From Monarcha castaneiventris obscurior (Eukaryota > Chordata > Aves > Passeriformes > Monarchidae), in assembly GCA_026261815.1 (NCBI GenBank), contig JAMPIT010000258.1, forward strand, positions 11,461,501 through 11,525,500: a stretch of DNA of 64,000 nucleotides, read 5' to 3'. Within the stretch, counting starts at the first letter, position 1. Each line of letters starts with the position of its first letter. This document shows, in pieces, positions 51,650 to 63,400 of this stretch. The translations under genes were made by a program, and so were the position numbers. The notes beneath the pieces were generated by a model. The model did no database searches. It was not told where the DNA came from and saw nothing but the letters and a program-made list of their open reading frames with translations.

Positions 51650-53650
51650 TCAAACCCCCATAGAATAGCCAGCCTAGACCCCTGAAGCTTTTGCTTCTGT
51701 GGCTTTACATTTGGATCTTATTTTATTAGTTTCCACCAGATCACCCAGTAATACTTGTCAACAGTCTCAGTGATATTTTCTTTTTAGTACTGATTTCTTC
51801 TGTAATGACTGAGTCTTCTGCAAACCTTTCTGTTTTCTTCTAAATTATTGATAAAATTGTGAACTAGGGTATGCCCATGAAGCTATCCTAGCAGAATACC
51901 TATTCTGTGATCATCCTCCATTTAAATTTCCATTTCAAAATGTCACTTAACCAGTTCTCCATTCATTTAATGTGAGACATGTCAATTTTGTATTATCATG
52001 TTTTCTTGACTCAAATGTCATGAATACCACATCAAATGTCATATAGAATCAAAGTGTATCAACACTGTTGTCTTTCACTTTTACTCACAATTGGAAAAAA
52101 AGCCAGCAAATGTGTTTGACAGTATCTATTTTCCATATTGCACTTAGATTGGCATTTAGCATATTTCTCCTCTTTAATTAGTTAGTAATTGAGTCCCCTG
52201 TCAGCCATTCCATTACTTTGCTCCAGATCAATTTCAGACTGACAGGACTGTAATTATCTAGGTCATTAAGTTTATCCTTCTTAAATATTAACACAACATA
52301 CGTTTTCTTCCAGCTTTCTGGAACCTTCCCAATTGTTCCAAGGCTTAGCAAAAAGCAGTAGTAGAGATTCTGCAGTCAGCTCTTGAACAAATCTTGGATA
52401 CAAGTCATCTGAAGTTTCCGACACAAGTATTTCTTACTTTTCTTACTTCCGTAGCTTCCATTTAAATTTTTTTTTGTTGTTGCTTGATAGTTTATCATCC
52501 TCACAGAGTATCATCAATTCTCTGTCTTTTCCTTAAATACTGAACACAAATACTTATTGAACACTTCTTTCTTGTCTTCATTACTCTTAACAAATCTTCC
52601 ACTTCAATCTGATAAAGAACTGGTACCATTGTCAGGGTTCTTAATGATTTTGAAAAATATTGTCCTTAATTCTCTGGCCATAAATTTCTCCTTACAACTT
52701 GGCTACACTTATTGGAGGAATTATATATGTAATGCCTTAGTTCTACTCTATATTCAATGTTATTAACCTTCTTTTTTCATTTCATTGATTTACAATTAAG
52801 TAGAGGCTTTCATTAACCCTTTGATCTAGATATTTTTTGAACCCATACAACTTTCTTTCCTGACTTTTCAGCCAATAAATGTTTGTATTTTCCAATTATT
52901 TACCTGTTTTCTCTCCTAGCTGATTCTCCTTTTCAATAATTTTCAGGTTGGTAGAAAGTCTGCACCATCCATGTAACTGTGGGCTTCATTCTCTTTGTGC
53001 CCATAAAGAGCAATCAAATTATCATCATAGCCACTAATATTAATTTACTTCTCTTACCAACTACCTCTGATCATGTTTCATTATTTCTGAGAAGCTATCT
53101 CACATAAAATTCTCATTCTTGGAGAGTTCTCCATTTTGGTTTAAGAAACGTTCATATAGAGTGTTCAAAAATTCAGCAGAGGTACCAGCATCATGAAACT
53201 CCAGGCGTATGTCGGGCAGGCTGCAGTCTCAGATGATTGTGCAGCTTTTTTGCTCCTACACATTACAGAAGGTGCAAAGGCATCCAGTCATCCTGCTGTC
53301 TTCTATGATTTGGTGATTTGCAGACAGCAGCTACTATCCCATCTAGTGTTTTATCTGTTAGAGTATTGATCCACTGCATTCACATCATTTGCTTCTGAGC
53401 TGCCAGTGTCCTGAAAACACACAGTGGCTCTTTTACTGTAGAGTGCCACTCTTCTCCTTCTCTCTACTTGATCTTTCCAAAAATAGGTTATAAGCATTGA
53501 TTTTAATGTTTCAGTTACGCAGTTCTTCCCATCTAATGTCAGTAATACCAGCTACACTGAATTTATAAATGTGTAATTTTAATTCCTTTCATTTTTTACC
53601 CAGACTATCTAGTATTGTTTTATAGATAATCTCTTTATAGAAAATACTTT
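51650..53650 (-). mobile_element. Ancient CR1/L3-type LINE remnant (antisense, colinear)
   Basis: The + strand runs antisense to a LINE ORF2. On the - strand, about 52279-52205 still reads DNYSPVSLKLIWSKVMEW, which corresponds to the reverse-transcriptase block usually NYRPVSLTS(I/V)xGKxME in CR1/L2/L3-type elements. Further blocks line up in the right order with old amniote (turtle and crocodilian) L3-like repeats as I remember them: around 51830-51960 and 51950-52200 (later RT region), 52260-52420 (RT start), 52530-52700 (linker), and 53160-53640 (endonuclease, ending near the ORF2 start). Frameshifts and stops are everywhere, so no protein is made. The boundaries are approximate; weaker similarity may reach 53960. 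The age assignment and clade name rest on memory of the family. Confidence 0.7.
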
Positions 53651-56619
53651 TACATTCTTCATGAATTTTGGTTTTGCCAGCTTAATTTCATCCTGAAAGA
53701 CTGGGGGATTTTGGTTGGTTTTGGCTTTTTTTTTTCATCAATTCCTCTTTTAGTACTTATTTTTAGCCTCTTTCCTAGCAGGCTGTTGGCCTTTCTACAG
53801 AACAGCAGACCACCTAAATGGTGCCATCCTTTCACCTGCATCAAAAGACAGATGCTCCATGTTCAGAATCTTTTTTTCCTGTCTTTCTTCATTCACCAGC
53901 CAAGGATAATATCCTGGAGGATCACACAGATGTTCTTCTTTTTAAGCAACGTTCAGGGTTCCCTGACCTTGTCTAAGATCTGTGAGACAGTCCCTATGCA
54001 GCAGAGTCACTGATGCATTCAGTCTTTCCAATTGTCTTTAATCTCCAGCCTTGCCCCTGAATTGGTTGGGCTACACATGATCCCTAACTGTCCTTTTTTG
54101 AAAAACACTTCTGCCTCTGAATAATTCTGAAATTTGGGTGGGGGTGAATTGGAGATGGAGGGAAGCTGTTTTCAAATGAAAGTGTAGACTGTGTTAATGC
54201 ATCTGCTCGGGCCCTTCTGTTTATTGTTGCACAGAGTAACCAGACCTCTGTGGGCTGCTCAGTCCCTGGGCTAGCAGCTCCAATCTCTCCTCAGGACTGG
54301 CAGAATTTGGGAACTAGGGAGTCTGGGTTCTGAGACTGTGTAAAGTGAGCAAAGGAACGGTCAAAAAATGAAACATTAAGATTTGGCTTGTTTTGTCATA
54401 AGATTGACCAAAGTCTGCATCTTTGTATGGGAGATTTAAATTACAATCAGCTAGCACTCTTCACTGGCAAAAGGAAAACATTCTGCCAGAGAATTTCTGA
54501 TTAACTCTTCTCCTGTCCAGAGGAGAGCTGTCTAAATTAATTGTCTTTGACAGGTGAGGTCTGTCCTCATTTTGGTGAAGGAGATAAGGTACTGGTTACA
54601 ACACAACTGGGTAGACTTGCACAGCTTTTTAATTACAACAAAAGCACTTATCACAAATGTCTTGTAAACTGAGTGTCAACAGTGCTTGGATTGCAGCTGC
54701 CTGGCCTTGAGGTTTGATGGCTTACCTCTTTAATAGATACGATGAAACATTATCCTACATTCTGTGACCAACTTTGCCTTCAGCCCATTTTTATAGTGCC
54801 TCATAGTTCATCAAGCCCTTCTGCATAGGCCTTAAAATAAGGTTAATCAAATCAATTTGGTCTCACATTGCCTTTTTTTGTCAGCACTCCAGAAAAGATG
54901 CTCAGTTCATTGTTCTGACACACTACAAGTTGCATTGCTTCATCATCTTAGTGACCTGATAGGTGAAAGACACTTGATGTATAGTGAGGGTGTCACCTGC
55001 TAAAAAGTCTGATTGCAGCCTTGCCCTGTGTAATAGTTCTGCAGAACTAGGAAGGGAGCTAAGCAAATGCTTCCCCTGAAGATGCTATATGGAAACTAAA
55101 AATCTTCCAGCACCTAATTTTGCAGGATAAATCCACATGGTACAGTACAAGCCCCATGCCACGCAGAGATATTCCTCCTGGCTTTGAATGAACAAAACTT
55201 GTCAGCATACAAATGCCAAACCATTTGTTATGTTTTTGCAAGGAAAAACATGAAAAAAAATCTATTGTAGCACAGCCTTGCAACTCCTGGTTTCTCTGGC
55301 CTGTGCTATGAACAACAGGTTGAGTTACTTGGAGTTGTGAATCACTTGGTATTGTGTTGATTAATTCACACACTCACATAAACACACAAAATGGCATGGT
55401 GAAAATGTCATGCAGTAAAACATCACAGATCAAGTCACTGTCATGTACTGTTTTTCTACAAGTGTTGTGGAGGGAAGGGGAGACAGCAGAATCTGTACTT
55501 GCACAACTGGCTGAAAGCTCTATGCAGTAAGCACCTTGAGAACATCAAGTGATTGTGAAGGGAATTACTGTGAACACTATAATAATTTTATTTTTTGTTA
55601 TTTCTCCATGCTGTCTTGAAAAAGATCAGTTCTTTTCATCAGCACCTCAAAGATTCTTCCCCCAAAATATACAAAGCAGACTGAAAAGAGGTTCTGAAAG
55701 CGGTTTCGGTTACATGAAAAGAAGCAGAGAGAATTTAAGAAAAGAGCGAATATTTAAACTAAGGACATTGAGACCTAAAATTCCAGTGTTTTATGTACTG
55801 TACTTCTCACTGGTATCAACGGGAGCACTTACTTAAAACTTAGTACAGGATTCAGGGAGTTTCCTTCACATCTGCAAATGACTATAAAGCACAGAGAAAG
55901 AAGAGGCCAGCCTTTTTCTGGTGTGAAGCCTTTGTTTTATCTTTTATGATTCTTGAAATGGCAACGAGCTTTAGTGATGGTTCAAGTGTCAGAATTCACT
56001 TTTTTATTTTCCCCTCAGAAAAAAGAGGACCAGGGAGTCAAACTGCACCATTTTTCAAGGGCAGCCTTGCAGTCCTTGGGAGTTTTAAAATGTGGAAAGT
56101 ACTGTATTAATTTGAGTGCATCAGTAGTGAATGGGATAATTTAACAGCACCTTCCGCTCTCAAGTATTTCTTTTCTTGAATAGATTATTAGACAGCAAGG
56201 GTTGAGGATACAAACCTTGAATCACGAAAGCTTGTGTACATGTTGAAGAGGTATTACAATGAATTATAAGCACTGGTAATAGTTTAGAATCCAAAGGGTT
56301 GGTGACCTTTGCTTTTAAAAACATGCTTTAAATGTTATCATTCTACAGCACCGTCTTCTCAATTCTACCTCCTAAATGCTTTTGGACACACAGACCATGG
56401 GATTAATTATATACTGCAAGCAACAATTCATGAATATTTAACATACTCATTTATACTTAATGAATAAATTTGCATTTTGACAGTGTTATTTAATGTGGTT
56501 TAAGGAAAAACTGCTCATTACCTTTCAATTTTGTAGATTAGGAGAATGTAATTGGAATGATAAGGTAGGGGAGAGGCTGCATGATTGTTCACACGGTTTG
56601 TTCCCACAGGTTTTTGATC
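53651..56619. other. Intergenic DNA without recognised gene
   Basis: The first about 300 bp may be a further part of the LINE remnant. The rest is AT-rich single-copy-looking DNA. A 95-codon frame at 55549-55836 has a hydrophobic start followed by a basic stretch, but has no recognised family, no strong start context and no splice support. Nothing else stands out. Confidence 0.5.
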
Positions 56620-56775
56620 AAAACGGCTCCGTTTGGTTTGTTCGGGGGAAGTTTGTCTGTCTCGGTTACTTCATCCCGCTCCCTGCGGGGAGGCTGAAGC
56701 GGCGAGGGCTGAGTTGGGAGGCGGCTGCCCCACGCTGGTCAGCGGGCCTTGGGCAGGGAGAGCGGGGCTGCCCAC

Positions 56776-57160
56776 GGAGCCGGGGCGCTGCTGGATGGAG
56801 GGGCACAGGGTCCCTGGCAGCAGGGCAGCCCCATGGAGCCGGGGCGCTGCTGGGTGGAGGGGCACAGGGTTCCTGGCAGCAGGGCAGCCCCATGGAGCCG
56901 GGGCGCTGCTGGGTGGAGGGGCACAGGGTTCCTGGCAGCAGGGCAGCCCCATGGAGCCGGGGCGCTGCTGGAGCCGGGGGCTGCTGGTGGAGGGGCACAG
57001 GGTCCTGGCAGCAGGGCAGCCCCATGGAGCCGGGGCGCTGCTGGATGGAGGGGCACAGGGTTCCTGGCAGCAGGGCAGCCCCATGGAGCCGGGGGCTGCT
57101 GGTGGAGGGGCACAGGGTCAGGTGGAGGGGCACAGGGTCCCTGGCAGCAGGGCAGACCCG
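56776..57160 (+). repeat. 59-bp GC-rich minisatellite, about 6 copies
   Basis: Units begin GGAGCCGGGG at 56776, 56835, 56894, 56953, 57026 and 57085. The first three and the fifth are 59 bp. The fourth is 73 bp because of an internal partial duplication of its start, and the last is about 76 bp because GTGGAGGGGCACAGGG is doubled. The core is GGAGCCGGGGCGCTGCTGG, TGGAGGGGCACAGGG, CCTGGCAGCAGGGCAGCCCC. G-runs of 3-5 in each unit on the + strand make G-quadruplex formation plausible. Since 59 is not a multiple of 3, the frame rotates each unit, which is why the same peptide pattern appears in several frames and none is credible as a protein. It is likely length-polymorphic. Confidence 0.96.
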
Positions 57161-57246
57161 TGACGCGGTGGCGGGGGCGGCCCTGGGCCCGGCGGTGCCG
57201 GGGGCTGCGGCGAGTGCGCTCCAGCCCCAGGATGGCAGAGCCCGCT

Positions 57247-57288
57247 CCGGAAAGCCCTTCCAGCCACCCGGAAAGCCCTTCCAGCCGC
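57247..57288 (+). repeat. 21-bp tandem duplication with ETS-like cores
   Basis: CCGGAAAGCCCTTCCAGCC occurs at 57247 and again at 57268, 21 bp apart, near-identical. Each copy carries CCGGAA, the core of ETS/GABP promoter sites, and a TTCC on the opposite side. Its position in the CpG island makes a regulatory role possible, but it may be simple slippage. Confidence 0.8.
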
Positions 57289-57479
57289 CGGCACCCGGAG
57301 CTCGGTGTGAGCGGCGGCCGCGCCGGGGCCGCCCCGCTGCCCTGGGACAGCTCTCCAGGGCCGGGCCTGCCAGGGCAGCGCCAGGCTCTGCAGTGGGCGC
57401 CGCTCGGTGCGCAGGGCGCGGAGTCTCCGCCGCGTCAGATTGCACAAGGTTCGCTTTCTTCGTTTTATTTTTCCCCTGA

Positions 57480-60400
57480 AGACTTGGTCCTTTTGAGAAC
57501 TCAATTTAAAAAGAAAGAAAAAAACCAAAAAACAACCCCAAAAAAACCAAATGAACAACCCCAACTCCCCAAAAACGCGCAGTCCGTCTTGCAACAAAAC
57601 CTCGGAACAGATCGGTATAGATTTCAGCAGTTCAAAAGAAGAGGGAGGTAAAAATATAAATTGGTTTTTTTCTTTTTGTATACTTAATTTTCATGATTTC
57701 TAGGAAGGGGAAGCAGTGAGGGCTAGAAACAACTTGTTGGGTTTTTTTTTCTGTAAGCAGTCCTGATATGAAAACTCTCCCATGTTAATTTCATGGGGTT
57801 TTTTTCCTGTTATTTTAACAGGGCTAACTACAAAACCTTTGTACTTGAGTGTCTTTGCTTTGCCTTTTGAGCATATATTTAATCAAATCAAATGTTTCCT
57901 TAGGCATAGAGATACTATGAAGATTCTCAGCTAGTGCAAATGAAAAGAATCTAAAATAATCAGAAGTTTAAAAAGAATTTCCCAGGACTTGGTCTCATAT
58001 ATTTCTGTATCTGGACAGCAATAGAAGAGAATATCCCCAGGTTTGTAGGCTTTAATACCAAATGTTGATTTTGTAAAACAGTTTTTAAAATGGGTTACAA
58101 TTTGCTTCTTTAACGAAGTATATGCATTGTTTCTATTTGTCATTTTGAAGTGCCATATGGTGGCAGATACTAATCCACAATATGTTGCCATAGTTCTCTG
58201 TGATCTCTCTTGAAAACAATATAATTACACAAATGGAGACTTGACCTTTCATTCAGCTTTAATGGACTGTTTTCTGAGCACTTTCTAATCAGAGAATATC
58301 ATGAAATGTTACTGTTAGAGTTGGCTACATGTATCTTCTCTGGAAAGGAAAAAATCTTCAGGCCAGAATCAGGCTGTTCACCAACTCCCTGTTCAGCACA
58401 CAAAGTTATGACATCTTGATTCTCACAATGGGGCTCTAGAAGTAACTTTGATGTTAAGCAAAACAAAGATTTGAAATGTAAAAACTGTGTTGATATCCCT
58501 CTCCTCTGGGCAATGATGCATAAGCAAAGATAGCCCATCTTTGACATGCTCCTCATCCTGTGGGAATATCCCCACACAATATTAATAGAGGACAATGTAC
58601 AGATAAAGCTTGGCTCTGCATTTTGGTATTCTTTTCCCTTAAATTGAAATCTTAGATACTGTTTTGTCTGCATCCAGCAAGTTAAGAGCCCATGGTTTGC
58701 ACTCAAATTCCCAAACAGCCTGGGCCTCCATCACTGCGCATCTCCAGATCAAGAATTATGTTTCAGTGTCTCGGTGACTTAATGTAATTATGGTTTTAAT
58801 ATATAAAAAGAGTCTAAGCTCCTGGTGACATATATGGGGCAATTCTAGGTGGAATTCCTGTACATGTCTCCTTTTTATTTAACATAAAATAGAAAGGATT
58901 TGTGAGGGCCAAAGGTGTGTGCAGGTGCCAAGGTCAGTCGTTTCCCAGAGGAGGAGTGTGACCATTGCTGTGTCTGCAGCTGGTGCTGATGGGCTGTCAC
59001 AGGCTGGGATATGCAGGTACCACAAAGGACAACTGTAACACTGCCCATTCCTCCTGACTGGGAACAGGTTCTTTTCCTGCTTGGGAGGAGAGTTTTCAGC
59101 CCTGGTTACAGGTTTTTGTTCCTGTTTTGGTCACCAAAATGGTTAATAATGCGTGAACAATAGAACTTAAGGTTCATTATTTTGCATAAATTTTTTTTGA
59201 CACATGTATTACCCTTTTGCTCTGGAATTTGGTAGCCCCCAAAACAGTTTTCTGTCTGGAACACAGGATTGCTATCTTAGGCTATTTCCTAAGATATTTG
59301 TTGCTGAAAGTGTGTGTGGCTTGCCACCATTTTGACAAGGCAGGAAAGCAATAGAAGTTCTGTCTTTAAAACTTGTCCCACTGGGAAATCTTGAGTTTGT
59401 GAATATGGTGACTGATTATATGCATCACAAAACAAAAATGCATAATTGAACAGCAGCAACTGTCTGAAAATAATCTACTGTTTCAAACAGTTGAAGGCTC
59501 CAGTGTGACAAGTCACCAAGTATTTAAATTCCCTTCCCATGATCAGTCTACATGCTAGCTTGATAAAATGTATTTGCTATGAATACATGAGAGAATCAGT
59601 TTTATTCCTCCCATGCCCCACCTTTGAGTATGCCTAGAGTCAAGTTTGAGAGGGCACAACAGGCACTAGATCAGATGCCATCAGGCCCCAGTATACCAGC
59701 TGTTTGGTTTACTTTTTTTCCTTAATATTAAAGGTTTAAAACTTCTGGGAACAAAAAGATGATTCAGGATAGATTAGGCTTGTCTTCTGACTTCGGTGAT
59801 TCAAATTCGCTTGCATAATTTAACTCAATAATGTTTTGCTTGATAATGCATGTCAACTGGGAGAAGGAATCTATCATTTTTCCTGAATTTTATTCCAAAT
59901 TTACTTATTTCTGCTGAACAAATTTGCCAGTTTCAGTCAGATGTTGGGAAATCCATATATTATGTTTGCTTTGGATTTTCCAAAGCAGAGCTACTCACAT
60001 CCAAGTTATGAAAAATTAGTACATGGATAATTTGTAACATATAAGGAATAGTTAAGATCCAACTTACTGGCTATAGAAATCAAGCCTGGGGGCAATACTT
60101 AATTGACTCAGAGTCAGACATATTTCTCCTGTGGGCAGAGGGGTAACTTTTCTGAGACACAGAAGTCTCTCTCATTTGAATCCTGTGCCAAAGATCTTTA
60201 AGCCTCATGAAAACCTTCCTCTCTGGAGCATTCTTCCTTCCACTACTGTATTTCCTCTTAATAAGAAAATGGTTGAATTAATAGAAACACTGCCTTTGCT
60301 GTTCAGAATCATCCTGATTCCATATGCAGAGGTTTCTATGGACAATTTTACAAATGCCTGTATTTGGCCTGGCCAGGGATTCTCTGGAAACCCTTGAAAT

Positions 60401-63400
60401 TCAGGGAACAGCATGAGTACTGTAGTCAGGGTATTTGGAAAGTTAGCACAGTAAAGTTTTTTACCAGTATATTATCTCAACCTAAAAATGTTGACACCTG
60501 AACAGAGCAAGTACTGATACATTCATTTATAATGAATTAACTAGACTTGCCTGAGCTTTTGAAGGTTATGTGACTGCATTTATTGATCTCATTTCACTGA
60601 TATCAATAAGAGCTGAAGTTTCTTGTTACCCCATAGGGCCATTCATGCCATTGTCTTCCAGATTCATTTGAAGCTTTTTCTTTGATCTAAAAAGCTAAAA
60701 AACGTGAGTGAATCCTTAGAAGAAGCTCTGTCTGATATGGTTGCTCTACTTATTTTCAGTGAAGGGACATAAGCCATAGCCCTATTACTAGTTCTGGGAA
60801 TAATGAAGTCTGGTTAGCAATGGATTTGTCCTTAATAGTCTGCATTTCTCCATTGATTTTGCTCCACATTCCCCATGTCCCTTAAAAACCTCCATACACT
60901 GTGATATCCCTATGTCCTCTGTCTTTTTCCACATTGCCCCTATGCCTCTCTTGCCTATCCCATGCCTATTCTCAGAGAGATTTTCTACTGCAGTAACTGA
61001 AAGTAGCTTCAGAGCTCCTTCTCATATTCTCTACCACCTTCTGTCCTGTCTGGTGGTCCAAAGAAAACACACTTCAGCTGGTTTTAAGTTATATGTAGAC
61101 TTCTGGTCCAGTTAATAAATGTGTACCCACTCACTGTTTGCTGCTTCCTCCCTCTGAGCAAACTGAACAAAAAAGAGACAATTTAACCTGCTCCTGCCTT
61201 TCCTTCATTTAAAGTTCTAGTAGGGGCTCTCTTCTATTTTCTGGCTGCTGAGCTTCATGAAACTCGTGCCTGTATTTGAGACCTTTGTTTTTCTGTGAAA
61301 TTATTTTTAAATTGCCCAGTGAAATCCAAAGTTGCCCAATGGAGGTAGACAGGCATGCAAACAAGCAGTGTGTCTGTGATCACGTGAGCTTTGTTTGCAT
61401 TGGGAAGCTGGAGGCAGTGATTTACTATTCCTGTGGACATTTTTGCTAACTTTCAGGACCAGCTGTGAGGCAGGTTGCTGGTTTCCCCTTTGGTCACAGA
61501 CACAGATGGGCTGAGGGGAGGCAGCAAGCGAATTTTGGTGAAATGATTGGAGGGTTTTATCACATTTTGTTTTACATGTCTTTCTTGTTCTTATTTGATC
61601 ATACGACAGGTGTCAGTCATTTGTTTTTTAAGAGGTTGTCTTGGTACCTGGAGAACTGGAGGTGCCTGTATTTTATGTATTAGTACTAGAACAATAAATC
61701 AGAGGTAAGGATGGAAGCAAAGTATGCAGGGAGATACTGTGTAACAGAAAACTATGGGAAGAGATTTGGAGAGGTCTGGACTACCAGCTAATGTGGAGGA
61801 GAGGAAAGAAAAGAGCAGCCTGACCTTTCTGTGGTGCCCTTATAAGAGGTCAGAGGAATGAAACAATAATGGCAGCCTTCAGTCTCGAAAAGGGCAACAG
61901 GAAGAGAAGGGCAGCAGCAGAGCTCAGCTACTGCTGTATATTCAATTAACATTTGCTGCTCACAATCCCATAATTTTTCACTGAGCAGGAGCTAGGATAA
62001 AAGCCATCCTACTTAGTGGCCATTTCACAAAGTGAAATCTAATTAGTTAAATGTTTAAAAGTTAATGAAGAAGATGCAATGTCAGAAGATATGTTCTAAT
62101 GTAAGTGCAGCCCTCTCATACAAGCACTCATGCTGTCGTAAACTGATTACGTAAAGAACACCTCAGTGCCAATGCTAATAAAAGGCCATTTGGCAAGGGG
62201 CCAGGAGGATGCCATGCAAAAACGTCCAGTCATCTCTTTAGGGGTTCAACTTCAATGGTAATGAAGATTCCCCATAGGCACATGCACGAAAGGATCTTAT
62301 TAATTTCTGGAGTTTGTGTGTCATTCGCATCTGTTACTGCAGAACGCTGGACAATAAACCTGCAAAGATATTTTATCTGAGCATGTGGGATGCATGCACT
62401 GCTTTGCTTTAGGACTGCTGCTCATACATAGGTGCAGTCTAGCTTGAAATACTTACCCAAGAAATCAAGGGGAAAAAAAACCTGAGAATTGTCTGATGAG
62501 CTTCAGATATCGCTGGAGTTCCTGAGTTGTCCAGCTGAAAGTGCATTTATTTGACAGTTAAATACTTGATGCTTGAATACAGAAGTTGAAATATTACATT
62601 TTGAGGGTTCTAATATCTCAAGATGAAAATCTCTGCTATAAGACTGAAATTCAATATTATGTAATATAATATTTTGCCCCTACATAGTGAAATTTCAGCA
62701 CATTCATCTCTGGAAGAGTTTCCAGGTATTATTATGCTTCTGCAGGAGATGCATCAGAAATGAAAAAAAAAAAATAAATCTTTAAATCAGACAAAGGCAA
62801 ACCTGTTAAAAAGAAGTATTGGGTGCAACAGTACCACAGAGAACAAGGCCATATTGTGTGTGGGAGTACATCAGCATTGCTCCATTGAAGAAAAATGGAT
62901 GATCTGGCCTGAGTTTTGAGTCCTACAGGGATCTTAGGTAATTTCTTTCTGAGCTTCTCTTCTGTCGGCAAGCTGGTTGATTGCACCGTAAAAGAATCTA
63001 AATATTATCGTTTCAAATGTGTCCTCTTTTTACAATAAATATTCATGAAAATTAATTTCAAACTCTGGTTTGTTAAGATCTAAATACAAGTAATATCCAG
63101 CTAGGATACAGCCAAAGCACAAAGCCTTTTCTCATTATACAGTTATCGGAAACACTAAAAAACTAGGAAAGACATTCTTTGCTATTTTGATCTATGAGTA
63201 ATTATATAAAATAGAAGGGGTTTTTTAGAGGGAGCTGCAGAATGATAATTCTGTGACTTGAAGAGAAAGGAACAAAAGGTTATAGTTGGAAAAATGATAT
63301 TTTTTTCTTGAAGAAAAAATGTGAAAGAAAAATCAACCTCCAGCAAAGGAGCTAGATGTGATTAGAAGAAAGATACAAAAATGATCCCTAAAGACTGAAA

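Larger units (their letters stand above)
56620..57470. promoter_or_regulatory. CpG-island-like GC-rich block (possible promoter)
   Basis: Base composition changes abruptly from AT-rich flanks to dense G+C with many CpGs, especially 57160-57440. An SP1-type GGGGGCGG lies at 57173-57180, TGACGCGG at about 57161, and two ETS-like CCGGAAA sites at 57247 and 57268. A donor-like AG|GTAAAA occurs at 57647/57648. These fit an unmethylated promoter island, perhaps for a non-coding RNA or an alternative or neighbouring transcript such as ST6GALNAC5, which follows ST6GALNAC3 in mammals. However, I see no ST6GALNAC5 first-exon coding sequence. Long frames on both strands (up to 328 codons) arise from the lack of A/T-rich stop codons. 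Confidence 0.5.

Noticed and set aside
55549..55836. A 95-codon frame with a hydrophobic start and basic middle, like a secreted peptide
   Set aside because: No family recognised, no exon signals, and the length is expected by chance in a 64-kb window. A homology search in other birds would settle it.
56620..57470. First exon of ST6GALNAC5
   Set aside because: None of the three + frames shows the expected short cytoplasmic tail plus membrane anchor of this enzyme; only a promoter-type composition is seen.
56493..57651. Open frames of 124-328 codons on both strands in the GC-rich island
   Set aside because: They run through the 59-bp repeat, whose length rotates the frame each unit, and repeat the same peptide pattern in several frames. 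The GC richness removes stop codons. No domain is recognisable.
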